DNA of 7,590 nt from the NCBI GenBank assembly GCA_039029935.1, contig JBCCFC010000660.1, positions 1 to 7,590 of the forward strand. Direction: 5' to 3'. The translations under genes and the position numbers were made by a program. This DNA comes from G039029935 sp039029935 (GTDB taxonomy: Bacteria > Chloroflexota > Anaerolineae > Caldilineales > Caldilineaceae). Below are positions 7,077-7,590 of this stretch, piece by piece; the stretch's first letter is position 1; every line of letters starts with the position of its first letter. The notes under the pieces are model-generated. The model was not told where the DNA came from. It saw only the letters and a program-made list of their open reading frames with translations, and did no database searches.

Positions 7077-7268
7077 GATAGTTCCTAAATCTATGGTGTT
7101 CTACCCATAGACACGGAGCTAACAGAGGGCTACATTGTAGCAGCAGTTAGATAGGTCAGCAAACCTTCCGACATTGTTCCAGCCGGTCGCTCTTTGGTCT
7201 AGGATTAAGGGTAGTGGAAACGTGAATGTGTTCTAGACATGATAAGCCTATCTAACAACCTCGAGGAG
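7077..7268 (+). repeat. Direct repeat copy 1 (192 bases, structured)
   Basis: This copy aligns without gaps to 7399-7590 (offset 322), with 21 differences in 192 positions by hand count, about 89% identity. Eight differences fall in 7162-7175. It contains no open frame of note. Stems seen: CTATGG/CCATAG (7091-7096 with 7105-7110), GCTAC/GTAGC with an ATT loop (7129-7141), GTTAGATAGG/CCTATCTAAC (7146-7155 with 7247-7256), and GTCTAGGA/TTCTAGAC (7197-7204 with 7231-7238). The last encloses a GAAA tetraloop (7217-7220). Confidence 0.92.
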
Positions 7269-7314
7269 CAACTCACTCCAGCTAGCAGGAGGTCGTAAAG
7301 ATAACATTGTTAGC

Positions 7315-7340
7315 ACAGACACCTCTTCGGGGGTGTCTGT
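7315..7340 (+). other. Stable hairpin with C(UUCG)G loop
   Basis: ACAGACACCTC pairs with GGGGTGTCTGT over 11 bases around a TTCG loop closed by C-G, the exceptionally stable cUUCGg form. The one wobble (t7324-g7331) and the UUCG loop both point to the plus strand as RNA. No T-run follows (CGCCGATT comes next), so it is more likely the 3' structural end of the RNA above than a simple terminator. A smaller hairpin, TAAC-ATT-GTTA (7302-7312), lies just before it, and ATTCA-TGC-TGAAT (7346-7358) just after. Confidence 0.75.
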
Positions 7341-7398
7341 CGCCGATTCATGCTGAATTAGCCTCAAATCATAGAGTGGTATATTTCTAGATGATGAC

Positions 7399-7590
7399 GA
7401 TAGTTTCTAAATCTATGGTGTTTTATCCATAGATAAGGAGCTAACAGAGGGCTACATTGTAGCAGCAGTTAGATAGGTGAGCACACCGATAGATGTGGTT
7501 CCAGTCGGTCGCTCTGTGGTCTAGAATTAAGGGTAGCGGAAACGTGAAGGTGTTCTAGACATGACAAGCCTATTTAACAACCTCGAGGAG
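7399..7590 (+). repeat. Direct repeat copy 2 (192 bases visible, runs to window edge)
   Basis: This is the second copy, colinear with 7077-7268 and still matching at the last base of the window, so it probably continues beyond. Its stems are CTATGG/CCATAG (7413-7432), GCTAC/GTAGC (7451-7463), GTTAGATAGG/CCTATTTAAC (7468-7477 with 7569-7578, one G-U) and a perfect GTCTAGAA/TTCTAGAC (7519-7526 with 7553-7560) enclosing GAAA. As the copy without a close successor in view, it could precede a protein gene to the right. Confidence 0.9.

Larger units (their letters stand above)
7077..7340 (+). ncRNA. Putative structured non-coding RNA, copy 1
   Basis: I infer an RNA transcribed on the plus strand, opposite to all the genes. 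Three differences between copies keep a stem paired: g7203-t7232 becomes A-U in copy 2, g7150-c7252 becomes G-U, and t7215-g7222 becomes C-G. Each involves a G-U pair that would be an A-C mismatch if the minus strand were the RNA. The 10-base long-range stem (7146-7155 with 7247-7256) encloses most of the element. CTAAC at 7119-7123 can compete for the same strand, so an alternative fold or pseudoknot is possible. The RNA may end at the hairpin at 7315-7340. GATAAGCC followed by AACAA near 7241-7258 reminds me, from memory only, of the 3' part of IscB omega RNAs (HEARO). A group II intron domain I fragment is the main alternative. The 3' end is not established. Confidence 0.55.

Noticed and set aside
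7077..7590. CRISPR array
   Set aside because: Only two units of 192 bases with 130 bases between them, and diverged from each other, which is not the short, near-identical repeat and spacer pattern.

Overview
The window reads as bacterial chromosome. All recognisable protein genes lie on the minus strand, so transcription runs from right to left: glcF, a Uma2-family gene, a small DUF2281-like gene, a glcD-glcE fusion, an XisH-like chimera, xisI, and the start of an McrB-like gene that runs off the left edge. The gene families (XisH/XisI, Uma2, DUF2281-like, RPRRFGKS-type ATPase) are typical of Chloroflexota and filamentous Cyanobacteria. I lean towards Chloroflexota, but no marker gene settles it.

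Right part (4690-7015): glcF encodes the iron-sulfur subunit of glycolate oxidase. Three bases after its stop begins a Uma2-type nuclease-like gene, then after 19 bases a small acidic protein, then glcDE, which carries the FAD subunits GlcD and GlcE in one polypeptide. Glycolate oxidase would convert glycolate to glyoxylate and pass electrons through the GlcF clusters towards the membrane quinone pool. The Uma2/small-protein pair sits inside this metabolic operon. The small gene appears eroded: its reading frame continues past its stop, through a second stop, to a third stop overlapping the glcDE start codon.

Left part (1-2063): an accessory module of a chimeric gene (front of an RPRRFGKS-type ATPase joined in frame to most of XisH), xisI overlapping it by 13 bases, and an McrB-like gene with an EVE-like domain before its expected AAA+ part. 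The McrB-like gene is visibly more AT-rich than glcDE. The area may be a defence or mobile-element island.

Right end (7016-7590): no protein gene is seen. It holds two direct copies of a 192-base element, 322 bases apart, colinear and about 89% identical. Both fold into the same stems, and base changes between copies keep pairing only if the plus strand is transcribed. A perfect hairpin with a C(UUCG)G loop follows the first copy. This is best described as a duplicated structured RNA element. An IscB-type guide-scaffold RNA (HEARO/omega RNA) or a group II intron fragment are the identities I considered, and neither is proven here.
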